Positions 53,607-62,861 of a stretch of 64,000 nucleotides of DNA are shown in pieces (the stretch's first letter is position 1; every line of letters begins with the position of its first letter). The notes under the pieces were generated by a model. The model searched no databases and was not told where the DNA came from. It saw nothing but the letters and a program-made list of their open reading frames with translations. The stretch is from NCBI RefSeq assembly GCF_000975095.1, contig NZ_BBRD01000001.1, forward strand, positions 1,941,467 through 2,005,466, written 5' to 3'. The position numbers and the translations under genes are program-made. Source of the DNA: Demequina aestuarii (GTDB taxonomy: Bacteria; Actinomycetota; Actinomycetes; Actinomycetales; Demequinaceae).

Positions 53607-55289
<1,683 letters not shown>

Positions 55290-55391
55290 TGCAACTCCGT
55301 GAGGTCTTTGGGTGGCGCCGATGCGCCTGCTGACATACCTCCACCAGCCTACGCGGTCTGCGCTCGCCGCCTCACGGAAGAGGGCCCGGAG

Positions 55392-55427
55392 CCCCGCGCG
55401 CCGACGAGGGGTTGCCGACGCGCGGGG
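55392..55427 (-). terminator. terminator after ssb
   Basis: CCCCGCGCG and CGCGCGGGG form the base of a stem extended by partly paired bases, with an 8-10 nt loop, 8 bp beyond the ssb stop on the minus strand. Confidence 0.75.
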
Positions 55428-55434
55428 AGTCTGG

Positions 55435-55944
55435 TCACACCAGTGCCGCTGGTCGTCCGTCGGCCTCTTCCTCGGCATCCTCACTGTCCTCGGCCGGGTC
55501 CGTGATCGGTGCGGTGTCGTCGTCGGGAAGCGAGTCGACCGGCTCGTCCTCCGGCGCCTCCTCCTCGCCGCCGGTGACGACAGCCCTGGTGAAGGTCGCG
55601 AGGCCCTTGGTGAGGTCGTGGCCCACGCACGTGGCGTCGAGCTGCAGGCCCCAGTGCGTCACCTTCTGCGCATCCGTCCACTCGTTGGTGCGCAGCCGGC
55701 CCTCGACGATCACGGGCTGTCCCGTGCGGACCGACTCCGCGACGAGACGCGCGCTGTCGCGGAACACCCGCACCGTGAACCACTCCGTGTTGCCGTCGGT
55801 CCACTTGTCAGTGCTGCGGTCGAAGTATCGGGACGTCTGCGCGAGCCTGAACGTGCACATGGTCGGCCCTGCACCGTCCCGCGTCACCACCAGCCGCGGG
55901 TCAGTGGCGACCCACCCGGTCACCGTCATGGTCAGATCCTTCAT
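55435..55944 (-). CDS. ssb: single-stranded DNA-binding protein
   Basis: A 169-residue SSB-family protein. The OB fold is complete (VTGWVATDPRLVVTRDGAGP, CTFRLAQTSRYFDR, EWFTVRVFRDSARLVAESV, GQPVIVEGRLRTNEW). The tail is acidic, about 50 residues, but ends RPAALV instead of the DDDIPF-like tip that recruits repair proteins. So this is probably a second, non-replicative SSB (SsbB-like). GAGGAGG precedes the ATG. It stands alone between ettA and the secreted-protein operon. Confidence 0.9.
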   Translation of the reverse strand: MKDLTMTVTGWVATDPRLVVTRDGAGPTMCTFRLAQTSRYFDRSTDKWTDGNTEWFTVRVFRDSARLVAESVRTGQPVIVEGRLRTNEWTDAQKVTHWGLQLDATCVGHDLTKGLATFTRAVVTGGEEEAPEDEPVDSLPDDDTAPITDPAEDSEDAEEEADGRPAALV

Positions 55945-56068
55945 GCTGCCTCCTCGACTCGTGCCGCTGTCTGCGGCTGAGCCCAGGCTGATCCGTGAGA
56001 GTCGCGCTCCGCGCGGGCGTCCGTCACGTCTCGTGGAGAGCTGTCGGCGCCTCCGCAGTGGGGACGGC

Positions 56069-56106
56069 CGCGCGGCACCCGGAGCACGCGCTCCGAGTGC
56101 CGCGCG
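56069..56106 (-). terminator. terminator of the secreted-protein operon
   Basis: CGCGCGGCAC and GTGCCGCGCG are perfect complements, with an inner CGGAGC / GCTCCG stem and ACGC loop: a 16-bp hairpin 6 bp after the metallophosphoesterase stop on the minus strand. Confidence 0.85.
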
Positions 56107-56112
56107 GACTCG

Positions 56113-58698
56113 TCACTCCTCGCGGCGGCGCGACCGCAGCACGAGACCGAGCGCCAGCAGGGAGAACGCCAGGACGACGAGCCACCAGACGGCACTGGCG
56201 GGACCGGTGCTCGACAGGTCGCCGCTCACTCCGCCATCAGCCGACCCCGCGCCGTCGCCGCCCGCCGAACCGCCGGTGCCATCCGCGCCGCCTCCAGCTC
56301 CGCCATCGGCCCCGGCGCCGGAGCCATCGCCCGAGCCGTCCCCAGACCCGGTGCCCGCATCGGCCGCAATGCTGAACGACATCGCGACGGGCGACCCGTC
56401 ACGCGTGCCGATGCTCGGGACCAGTTGAAGCGCGTACGTGCCAGCGGCCGAGATCGGAGAGTCGAGCACGATCGTCCACGACCCGTCCTGCGCGACCGTC
56501 GAGGTCCCCAGCACCGTCGCGCCGGGTGTCGCCGAGGCGATGCCCGCCGCGCCCACGGCCCCGGGAGTCTCGACGCGCACCTCGGCACCGGGGTGCCCCG
56601 TCCCGGAGAACTCCTTCACCACCGTGCCTGCAGGCAGGTCGCCCGTCGGCACTTCGCCGAGCTCGAAGGCGCTGTCGAGGTCCGCGCGCTGGATGAGGAA
56701 CTCGGAGGGCGCGAGGGCGTGGTCGACGATGCGCGTCTCGCCCACGCAGCCGTTCCACCCGTTGTTCGCCTCGTCGTAGTTCCAGTTGGTGCCGATCGCC
56801 CACGGGTAGCCGTCGTTGAAGGTCATGCCGTCGTGATTGACGGCGTTGCGCAGGACGGGCACTCCGTCGACGTACATGATCGTCGTGTGCGCCGTCGGGT
56901 CGTTGACCACGGCCACGTGGTGCCAGTTCCCGGTCATGATCTCGCCCGACCATACGGACGTGGTGCCCGTCCACGAGGCCCCCTGCGACGTGCCCCACTG
57001 GAACTCGCGCAGGTCGGAGACCGAGAAGAACGCGGGGCCCATCTCGAAGTCGTACCGCTCCCATTCGATGGGAAGCGTGGACCGTCGCCCGGTACGGGTG
57101 AGCCAGCCGCCCCACCGGTTGTCCTCAACCGTCCACTCCTCGGACAGGTACACGAAGGACTCGACGGTGTAGCCGGCCTCGAACGCGGCGCGCGTCACGG
57201 GCACCTCGTAGTCGGTGGTGACGTAGTTGAGCGTGCCGTCCTGGCGCGAGGTGTCCGCGAAGCAGATTGCGCCCCGGTCCGACGAGAGGTGGGCCACGTT
57301 CTCGTGCGTGATGGTGGTCTGCTCCACCTCCGCAGGAGCGTTGATCTGGTCGAGCGGGAGCCGGTGCATGGGGTTGTCGCCGGTCTCATCCGGGACCACA
57401 CCGCCCTCGGGCAGCACGCCCTCGTCGATCGCACCGAAACGCCAGTGCGCGAGAGTGCCTTCCACCTCGGGGTAGTCGGCGCGGCTGCCCGCGGCGACCA
57501 GCGCGCCGGCACCATCGCCGCCCTCCCAGCCCTCGGAGGCGATCTCCTTCGCACGCTCGGACAGGTCGCCGAACGAGCCGTCACCGGGCCCGAAGTCAGG
57601 CGCGAATCCCGCGAACCGCTCCTCGAAGTCGATGTCGAGGGTGAAGTCGGCCTGCGGGCCGCTGAACACGGGTGTGTCGGCCGGGGTGAGAGACGCGTCG
57701 CGCTTGACGGTCACCCACGGCGAGATGGTCGCGAAGTCGATGACGCCCGCGTCGAGGTCGAACTCCATCACGCCCATGATGCCGTTGCCGCCGTCGGCCG
57801 CCATCTGGGTGTCGAGCAGCAGCTGGTGCACCTCGTGTCCCGCATCGTTGGTGAGCACACGCCGGGTCTGGCCGTGGAAGTGGCCGTTCAGCGTGATGAA
57901 GATCTGGTCATTGGTGCGGATCAGCTGCTGCCACATCTCCTGGCCGAACCAGAAGTCCGTCGCCCCGCCCGTGGCCTTGTCCGCGTCGATGATCGCGTGC
58001 GAGGTGAGGATGGTCGGCAGGGTCGGGTGCGCGTCGAGCACGCCCTGAGCCCAGGCCCACGTGTCCGCGGATGCCAACCACCCGATGGCGAGCACCAGGA
58101 ACTCCTGGCCCTCGGCCTCGAAGACATACGCGTTCGAGTAGCCGTTCTGGTGGGAGGAGACCCAGGTGGCGCCGTCGTCGATGCGGCTCGCGGGGAAGCG
58201 TGCGAGGTAGTTGGCGGCGTTGGCCTCGGAGCTGCGCGCGCCCATGTTCGCGACATCGTGGTTGCCGGGAAGGATCGAGAAGTCAGCGCCGCCGTCCTCG
58301 AGCCGCGAGATGGCGCGGTCCGCTGCGGTCCACTCGCCTGCGACACCCTGCTGGTCGACCACGTCGCCCAGGTGCAGCGTGAACGCAGTGTTGAGCTCCT
58401 CGTCATGCTCGACGATCCAGCTGGTCTGCACCTCGAACGGGTCGGTGCCGTACTGAGGGAAGAACTGCTCTGCGGAGTACCGCGAGTAGAACTGGGTGTC
58501 GGGCAGGACCGCCACGGAGAAGCGCGATCCGCCGTCCTCCACGGCCGATGCGGCGGTCAGCCCGGCGGCGTCGAGGGCGGCGCCGCTCAGGGGTTCGGCG
58601 ACGGCAGGCGTGAGAGCGCCGGCCGTGCCGAGCGCGGCACCGGCGAGGATCGCCGCCCAGCCGCGGGCGGAGCGTGGGGTGAGGGGGGAGGTCAGCAT
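56113..58698 (-). CDS. secreted, wall- or membrane-anchored metallophosphoesterase with LamG-like domain
   Basis: An 861-residue exported protein. Signal peptide (RGWAAILAGAALGTAGALTP) then a calcineurin-like phosphoesterase with VAVLPDTQFYSRYS, LHLGDVVDQ, ILPGNHDVANM, SHAIIDAD and TLNGHFHG, giving all metal-ligand motifs. A concanavalin A/LamG-like domain follows (about residues 480-670), then a beta-sandwich segment, a Gly/Ala/Asp-rich linker and a C-terminal LSSTG, helix and RRREE, which resembles a sortase signal. It probably cleaves phosphoesters outside the cell. Second gene of the operon; 76 bp after the first. Confidence 0.87.
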   Translation of the reverse strand: MLTSPLTPRSARGWAAILAGAALGTAGALTPAVAEPLSGAALDAAGLTAASAVEDGGSRFSVAVLPDTQFYSRYSAEQFFPQYGTDPFEVQTSWIVEHDEELNTAFTLHLGDVVDQQGVAGEWTAADRAISRLEDGGADFSILPGNHDVANMGARSSEANAANYLARFPASRIDDGATWVSSHQNGYSNAYVFEAEGQEFLVLAIGWLASADTWAWAQGVLDAHPTLPTILTSHAIIDADKATGGATDFWFGQEMWQQLIRTNDQIFITLNGHFHGQTRRVLTNDAGHEVHQLLLDTQMAADGGNGIMGVMEFDLDAGVIDFATISPWVTVKRDASLTPADTPVFSGPQADFTLDIDFEERFAGFAPDFGPGDGSFGDLSERAKEIASEGWEGGDGAGALVAAGSRADYPEVEGTLAHWRFGAIDEGVLPEGGVVPDETGDNPMHRLPLDQINAPAEVEQTTITHENVAHLSSDRGAICFADTSRQDGTLNYVTTDYEVPVTRAAFEAGYTVESFVYLSEEWTVEDNRWGGWLTRTGRRSTLPIEWERYDFEMGPAFFSVSDLREFQWGTSQGASWTGTTSVWSGEIMTGNWHHVAVVNDPTAHTTIMYVDGVPVLRNAVNHDGMTFNDGYPWAIGTNWNYDEANNGWNGCVGETRIVDHALAPSEFLIQRADLDSAFELGEVPTGDLPAGTVVKEFSGTGHPGAEVRVETPGAVGAAGIASATPGATVLGTSTVAQDGSWTIVLDSPISAAGTYALQLVPSIGTRDGSPVAMSFSIAADAGTGSGDGSGDGSGAGADGGAGGGADGTGGSAGGDGAGSADGGVSGDLSSTGPASAVWWLVVLAFSLLALGLVLRSRRREE

Positions 58699-58774
58699 GT
58701 CGAAGTCTCTTCTCGTCTGCCAAGGAGGGGTGTCGTCGGTGGTGCGCAGGGCGCAAGGGAGTGAGGTCGGGCGC

Positions 58775-60361
58775 TCACGGCGCGACCGGCCCCCATGCCT
58801 CGAGTTCGGCCAACTGCATCCACGAAGCGTCGGACTTGTGCTCGATCACGGCGCGGAACCCCGTGGCCAGCACCGCGTCGAAGTCCGTCTCGAGCACCAG
58901 GCGACCGCCGGTGTTCTGCACCGTTCCGGCTGAGGTGTCGACCCAGCCGCCGCCCATGGTCCGGTATTGGAAGGTGACCGCCCCGATGTTGTCCGCCGAC
59001 GACATCTCGTAGATCGCCGCCGCATCGAGCTGTCGCGGCTGGTCGAAGTAGAACGCGACCCAGTTGGGGTTGATGCGATTGGCCGCTCCCCCGGCCCTCC
59101 AGTCGCCGAAGCCCTCGGCCGTGAGGTCGCCGTCGGTCAGGCCAGGCCTGGGGTCGCTGGCGGAGAAGCTCCAGCCGCGCACGTTCGTGTCGCGCAGCAC
59201 ATTGGAGCGGGCGGGCTCGGAGAGGGTGATCTCGAGCGTGGCGGCGAATCCGAGATCCGCGACGGCGTGGACTGTGACGGTGCCGGGGTTGGCGAGCATC
59301 GCCGGCGTGAGAGCGTCCCAGTCCCACGCGACGTCAGCGGTCACCGTCATGCTCGAGCCGCTGATCCGCCGCTGGACCTGGGTGGGGGCGTCGAGCCGCA
59401 GCGACTCGACGCGCACGCCGGCGAAGCTGTCGATCGTGGCGGGGACGGCATCGCCCACGGTGCCGACCGTGTACTCGGCCTCGACCACCACCTCTTCTCC
59501 GAGCAGACCGGTCGCGGTGCCCGTGAAGGCCACCACGCCATCGCTCTGCCAGGCCGAGGCGGACGGCAGGTCCCAGTCGATGCCCGCGAGCTCGACCGTG
59601 GCGCCCCAGCCGTAGCGGCCGGTGATGGCATCCGGAACCAGCGGGGCAGCGCCCGGTGCGACGAGCTCGCCCACTGCGTCCGCGACCGCCACCGGGGTGT
59701 GCACTCGCCAGGACTGGTTGGTGCCGTAGTCGTTGTCGTCGTATGTCGCGATCCGGGCCCCCTCGGCGGTGGACCAGTCGTAGAGGTCCAGCGCCTGGTC
59801 GACGCCGTCCAGCGGCTCTCCGTTGACGACCTTCGACGCCGAGCCGTTGCTGGTGACGATCCAGGTCGCGCGCGGCAGCGCGGCGGCCTCGGTCACGGGG
59901 AGGTCCAGCACCTCCAGGGACCGGGAGCCGTCGACCCGCGCCAGCACGCGGCCGGCTGAGTCGGCCAGCACGAACGTGTCGGCCTCGCCGTCGAGCGCGT
60001 GCAGGTGGATCACCTGCCCGCTGAGCGTGGTGGCGTCGGCGCCGATGGTGCGGCTCTCGAGGGGCCAGGTCGCGTCAGCGATCGTGGCGGCCTTGCCGGG
60101 CGCGTGCACGCTTTCGAGCACCACCGTCATCGTTGCGTCATCGGCCAGGACGCCCGATGCGCGCGCAGCGAGCGCGCTCTCGAGCGCCGGGGAGGCGGTC
60201 GGGGAGGGGCTCGCCACGGGGGCGGCGGAGGCCGTCACCTCCGGTGTCGGCGAAGGCGAAGGGCTCGCGCCGGCGACTGACGCGCCGACCCCCAGGCCGA
60301 TGAGTGACACAAGCCCGGCGGCGATGCCGGCGGCGCTTGTGAAGCGCTTCGAAAGGTGCAT
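58775..60361 (-). CDS. secreted protein with lectin-like, Ig-like and discoidin-like domains
   Basis: A 528-residue exported protein. Signal peptide (FTSAAGIAAGLVSLIGLGVG), a Pro/Ser/Thr spacer, then a ricin-like segment (LDLYDWSTAEGARIATYDDN). A bacterial Ig-like region typical of carbohydrate enzymes follows (VELAGIDWDLPSAS). The C-terminal ~140 residues look like an F5/8 type C (discoidin) carbohydrate-binding module (GGAANRINPNWVAFYFDQPR). No catalytic domain is visible, so it is probably a binding partner of the downstream phosphoesterase. AAGGAGA precedes the ATG. Confidence 0.8.
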   Translation of the reverse strand: MHLSKRFTSAAGIAAGLVSLIGLGVGASVAGASPSPSPTPEVTASAAPVASPSPTASPALESALAARASGVLADDATMTVVLESVHAPGKAATIADATWPLESRTIGADATTLSGQVIHLHALDGEADTFVLADSAGRVLARVDGSRSLEVLDLPVTEAAALPRATWIVTSNGSASKVVNGEPLDGVDQALDLYDWSTAEGARIATYDDNDYGTNQSWRVHTPVAVADAVGELVAPGAAPLVPDAITGRYGWGATVELAGIDWDLPSASAWQSDGVVAFTGTATGLLGEEVVVEAEYTVGTVGDAVPATIDSFAGVRVESLRLDAPTQVQRRISGSSMTVTADVAWDWDALTPAMLANPGTVTVHAVADLGFAATLEITLSEPARSNVLRDTNVRGWSFSASDPRPGLTDGDLTAEGFGDWRAGGAANRINPNWVAFYFDQPRQLDAAAIYEMSSADNIGAVTFQYRTMGGGWVDTSAGTVQNTGGRLVLETDFDAVLATGFRAVIEHKSDASWMQLAELEAWGPVAP

Positions 60362-60690
60362 GAGGGTCCTGTCTCCTTGTGCGAGCCGCCCGCGCGGACG
60401 GTCGCCGGCGCAGGGAGACTCGCGCCATCACAAGTGAGTCGGCACCGCGGCCGGGGGGGGGATGACACGCGATGACGACACCCGGAACGCTAGGTGTGAT
60501 CCGTCACACACGCAACGCGCGAGGTTACGAGAAAGTGACGGCCTACCTGGGCTTTTGCAGGGGTCGCCCTGTGGTATTCGGGCGGCGTGTCAGCGCACCG
60601 AAGGTAGCGATCAGGTGTCCGCCGTCATGAAACTTTCACGGAATAGTCATGTGTCCGCGAGTCGCAGGGCGAGGCGACGCAGTGCGGGAC
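60362..60690 (-). promoter_or_regulatory. regulatory region of the secreted-protein operon
   Basis: No gene is supported in this 329-bp stretch. It contains the minus-strand promoter and palindrome described separately, a 118-nt leader with AAGGAGA, and on the far side a short direct repeat (GTGTCCGC near 60617 and 60651) of unknown meaning. Confidence 0.5.
60487..60515 (-). promoter_or_regulatory. promoter with operator palindrome in the spacer
   Basis: On the minus strand -35 TTGCGT (60515-60510) and -10 TAGCGT (60492-60487) have an exact 17-bp spacer. The spacer holds the perfect palindrome GTGTGACGGATCACAC (60494-60509). It resembles a CRP/FNR half-site pair (TGTGA/TCACA) but with 4, not 6, central bases. 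A regulator bound here would block polymerase. Confidence 0.7.
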
Positions 60691-61518
60691 TCAGCCGCGA
60701 CCGAGCTCGCGCGCACGCGCGGTCGCGGCGCCCACCCCGGCGGCGAGCGCCTCGGCCAGCCCGTGGTCGGCGAAGGCCCCGAGCGCGGCCGCCGTCGAGC
60801 CTCCCGGGCTCGTGACCTCGTCGCGCAGGTCGCCCGGGTCGCGGCCGGTCGATTCGAGGTACGCCACCGCTCCCCCGATCATCGCGGGCACCATGCGCGC
60901 CGCCTGCTCCGCCGACAGCCCCTGAGAGACCGCGGCCGCGCTCAGCGCCTCGATCACGGCGTACACATAGGCAGGCCCGGAGCCGACGACGGCAGAGAAG
61001 GCGTCAATGAGCTCCTCGTCCAGGGCCTCGACGGCGCCCGTCGGGGCGAACATCTCTCGCACCCGCGCAGCGGCCCCCTCCGGCGCCCCCGCCGCGACCG
61101 CAAAGGCCGTCACCCCGCGCCCCACCGCCACGGGCGTGTTCGGCATCGTGCGCACCAGCGCGACGCCCTCAGGAAGCACCGGCGCAAGGTCCGCAAGCCG
61201 CACCCCGCCCGCGACGGACACCACGAGCGTCCCCGGCGCGAGGGCATCGGCGATCTCGTTCGCGAGGGCCACGATCGCGTGGGGCTTGACGCCCAGCACC
61301 ACCACGTCGGCCCCGGCCACGGCGTCCACGTTCGCGGTCGGCGTGTCGGCGATTGCGACATGCGACACGTGCGGGAGCCCCTGCGCCCACGCCGGACGGG
61401 ACGAGCCCGTGGTGAGCCGCAGCTCGGGCGCGGGCTCAACGGTCGCCCAGCGACGCGCCAGCGCGCCCGCCATGTTGCCGGCGCCGAGCACCGCAATCAC
61501 GCGGCGGCGCGGACTCAT
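60691..61518 (-). CDS. proC: pyrroline-5-carboxylate reductase
   Basis: A 275-residue NAD(P)H-dependent enzyme for the last step of proline synthesis. It has the Rossmann start VIAVLGAGNMAGALARRWA, VVVLGVKPHAI, LVRTMPNTPVAVGRG, the dimer and proline-binding segment AFSAVVGSGPAYVYAVIEAL and the signature DLRDEVTSPGGSTAAALGAF. ATG 61518 overlaps the stop of the upstream GTPase gene (ATGA); the longer open frame is the GTPase in another frame. Translation is coupled to the two GTPases. Confidence 0.95.
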   Translation of the reverse strand: MSPRRRVIAVLGAGNMAGALARRWATVEPAPELRLTTGSSRPAWAQGLPHVSHVAIADTPTANVDAVAGADVVVLGVKPHAIVALANEIADALAPGTLVVSVAGGVRLADLAPVLPEGVALVRTMPNTPVAVGRGVTAFAVAAGAPEGAAARVREMFAPTGAVEALDEELIDAFSAVVGSGPAYVYAVIEALSAAAVSQGLSAEQAARMVPAMIGGAVAYLESTGRDPGDLRDEVTSPGGSTAAALGAFADHGLAEALAAGVGAATARARELGRG

Positions 61519-62861
61519 GCGGCGCCCTCCTGGTCCAGTTCCGTGAGTTCGTCGAGCGCCCGGTAGGCCTGGTGAATAGTCTCGGTGGGCTCCAGCACAG
61601 CCGGCAGCACCTCGCGCCTGACCGCGTCGCGTCCCACCTCGAGCGTGCGCTTGCGCGCGGACGATGCGGCGGCGGGCTTCCCGAACAGCGCCCGCCAGCC
61701 GTGCACCGGCTCGATCGTCGGCCAGTGCGCGTCCTCGAGCGACTCCTCGATGCGGCGCGCCAGGTCGGCGGCGCCCTCGACGGCCTCCGAGACCACCTGT
61801 CGCCACGCGACCGGAAGTCCTTCCGTCGCGGCGTCGATCCAGTCGAGGCGCTCGCGCTCGACGGTGTGCACCGGCGCACGCCACGTGCTGCTCAGGTCTC
61901 CGTGAGCGCCTCGCGCACGCGCGGCCGCCGCATCGGCCCTCGCATCCACGCCTGCGGCACGGGCGAGCGCGGCGATCAGCTCGTCGACATCGGGCAGCTG
62001 CGGGTCGGCATCCTTCGCCAGCGCCCCCGCGAGTGAGCGACCGGCGCTGACCAGGTCTGACCGCACTGCCTCAGCGGCGACGGTGCGCGCGGAGACCGCT
62101 CCCGCCAGCTCGGCCCGCAGGATGTCCAGGCCGTGCCCCGTACGCGCGGACACCGGCATCACCGGCACCTGCGTGAGCCCATCGACGGCGAGCAGACGCT
62201 GCAGATCTCGTGCCACGGCCCAGGCGTCCTCGGTGGACAGCCGGTCCACGTGGTTCAGGACCACCAGGGACGGACGGTCGCGCTCGGACGCAGCCTTCAG
62301 ATAGAACTGATGCAACGCGTGATCGGCGTACTTCTGCGGGTCCACCACCCACAGCAGCAGGTCCGCCATCGGCACGATGCGGTCCACGATCTCCCTGTTC
62401 GCCGCATTGATCGAGTCGTGGTCGGGCAGGTCGAGGAGCACCATTCCTGACAGCGTCGCCTCGTCATCGGAGTCGAGCTGGTCGATCTCCCGCCCGAGCC
62501 GCCGATCAGGCGACACCTCCAGCCAATCGAGCAGCGCATCGGCCCTGTCCCCCCACACTGCCGCGCTCACGTGCGAGGTGGTGGGGCGGGCGACGCCGGG
62601 AACCGCGAACTCGCGGCCCACGATCGCGTTGAACAGGCTGGACTTGCCCGATCCCGTGCCGCCGGCGAGCGCGACCACGGTGAAGTCGACGCCCATCGCG
62701 AGCCGCTGGTCGCACCGCTCGATGGTCGCGCGCACCTCCTCGCGCACGCCGACGGGAATCGCCTCGGACGCCCACTCCATCGACGAGCGCAGGCGCGCCA
62801 CCCGCTCGACGAGCACGGTCGTCTCGGAAGGCGGCTCGACGTGCTCGAACTGGATGGTCAC
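61515..62861 (-). CDS. dynamin-like GTPase (second of a pair)
   Basis: A 448-residue GTPase. G1 is LAGGTGSGKSSLFNAIVG, G2 threonine in RPTTSHVS, G3 DLPDHDSI, G4 NHVD. After the G domain there is an Arg/Ala-rich helical part without clear membrane helices. The group is related to YfjP/dynamin-like proteins; actinobacteria often have such genes in tandem, and Streptomyces DynA/DynB act in septum formation. Equivalence is inferred from tandem layout only. GTG/ATG overlap of 4 bp with both neighbours implies one translation unit. Confidence 0.8.
   Translation of the reverse strand: MTIQFEHVEPPSETTVLVERVARLRSSMEWASEAIPVGVREEVRATIERCDQRLAMGVDFTVVALAGGTGSGKSSLFNAIVGREFAVPGVARPTTSHVSAAVWGDRADALLDWLEVSPDRRLGREIDQLDSDDEATLSGMVLLDLPDHDSINAANREIVDRIVPMADLLLWVVDPQKYADHALHQFYLKAASERDRPSLVVLNHVDRLSTEDAWAVARDLQRLLAVDGLTQVPVMPVSARTGHGLDILRAELAGAVSARTVAAEAVRSDLVSAGRSLAGALAKDADPQLPDVDELIAALARAAGVDARADAAAARARGAHGDLSSTWRAPVHTVERERLDWIDAATEGLPVAWRQVVSEAVEGAADLARRIEESLEDAHWPTIEPVHGWRALFGKPAAASSARKRTLEVGRDAVRREVLPAVLEPTETIHQAYRALDELTELDQEGAA

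Noticed and set aside
60494-60509. standard CRP/GlxR site
   Set aside because: Half-sites match but the centre is 4 bp instead of 6, so the name is not justified.
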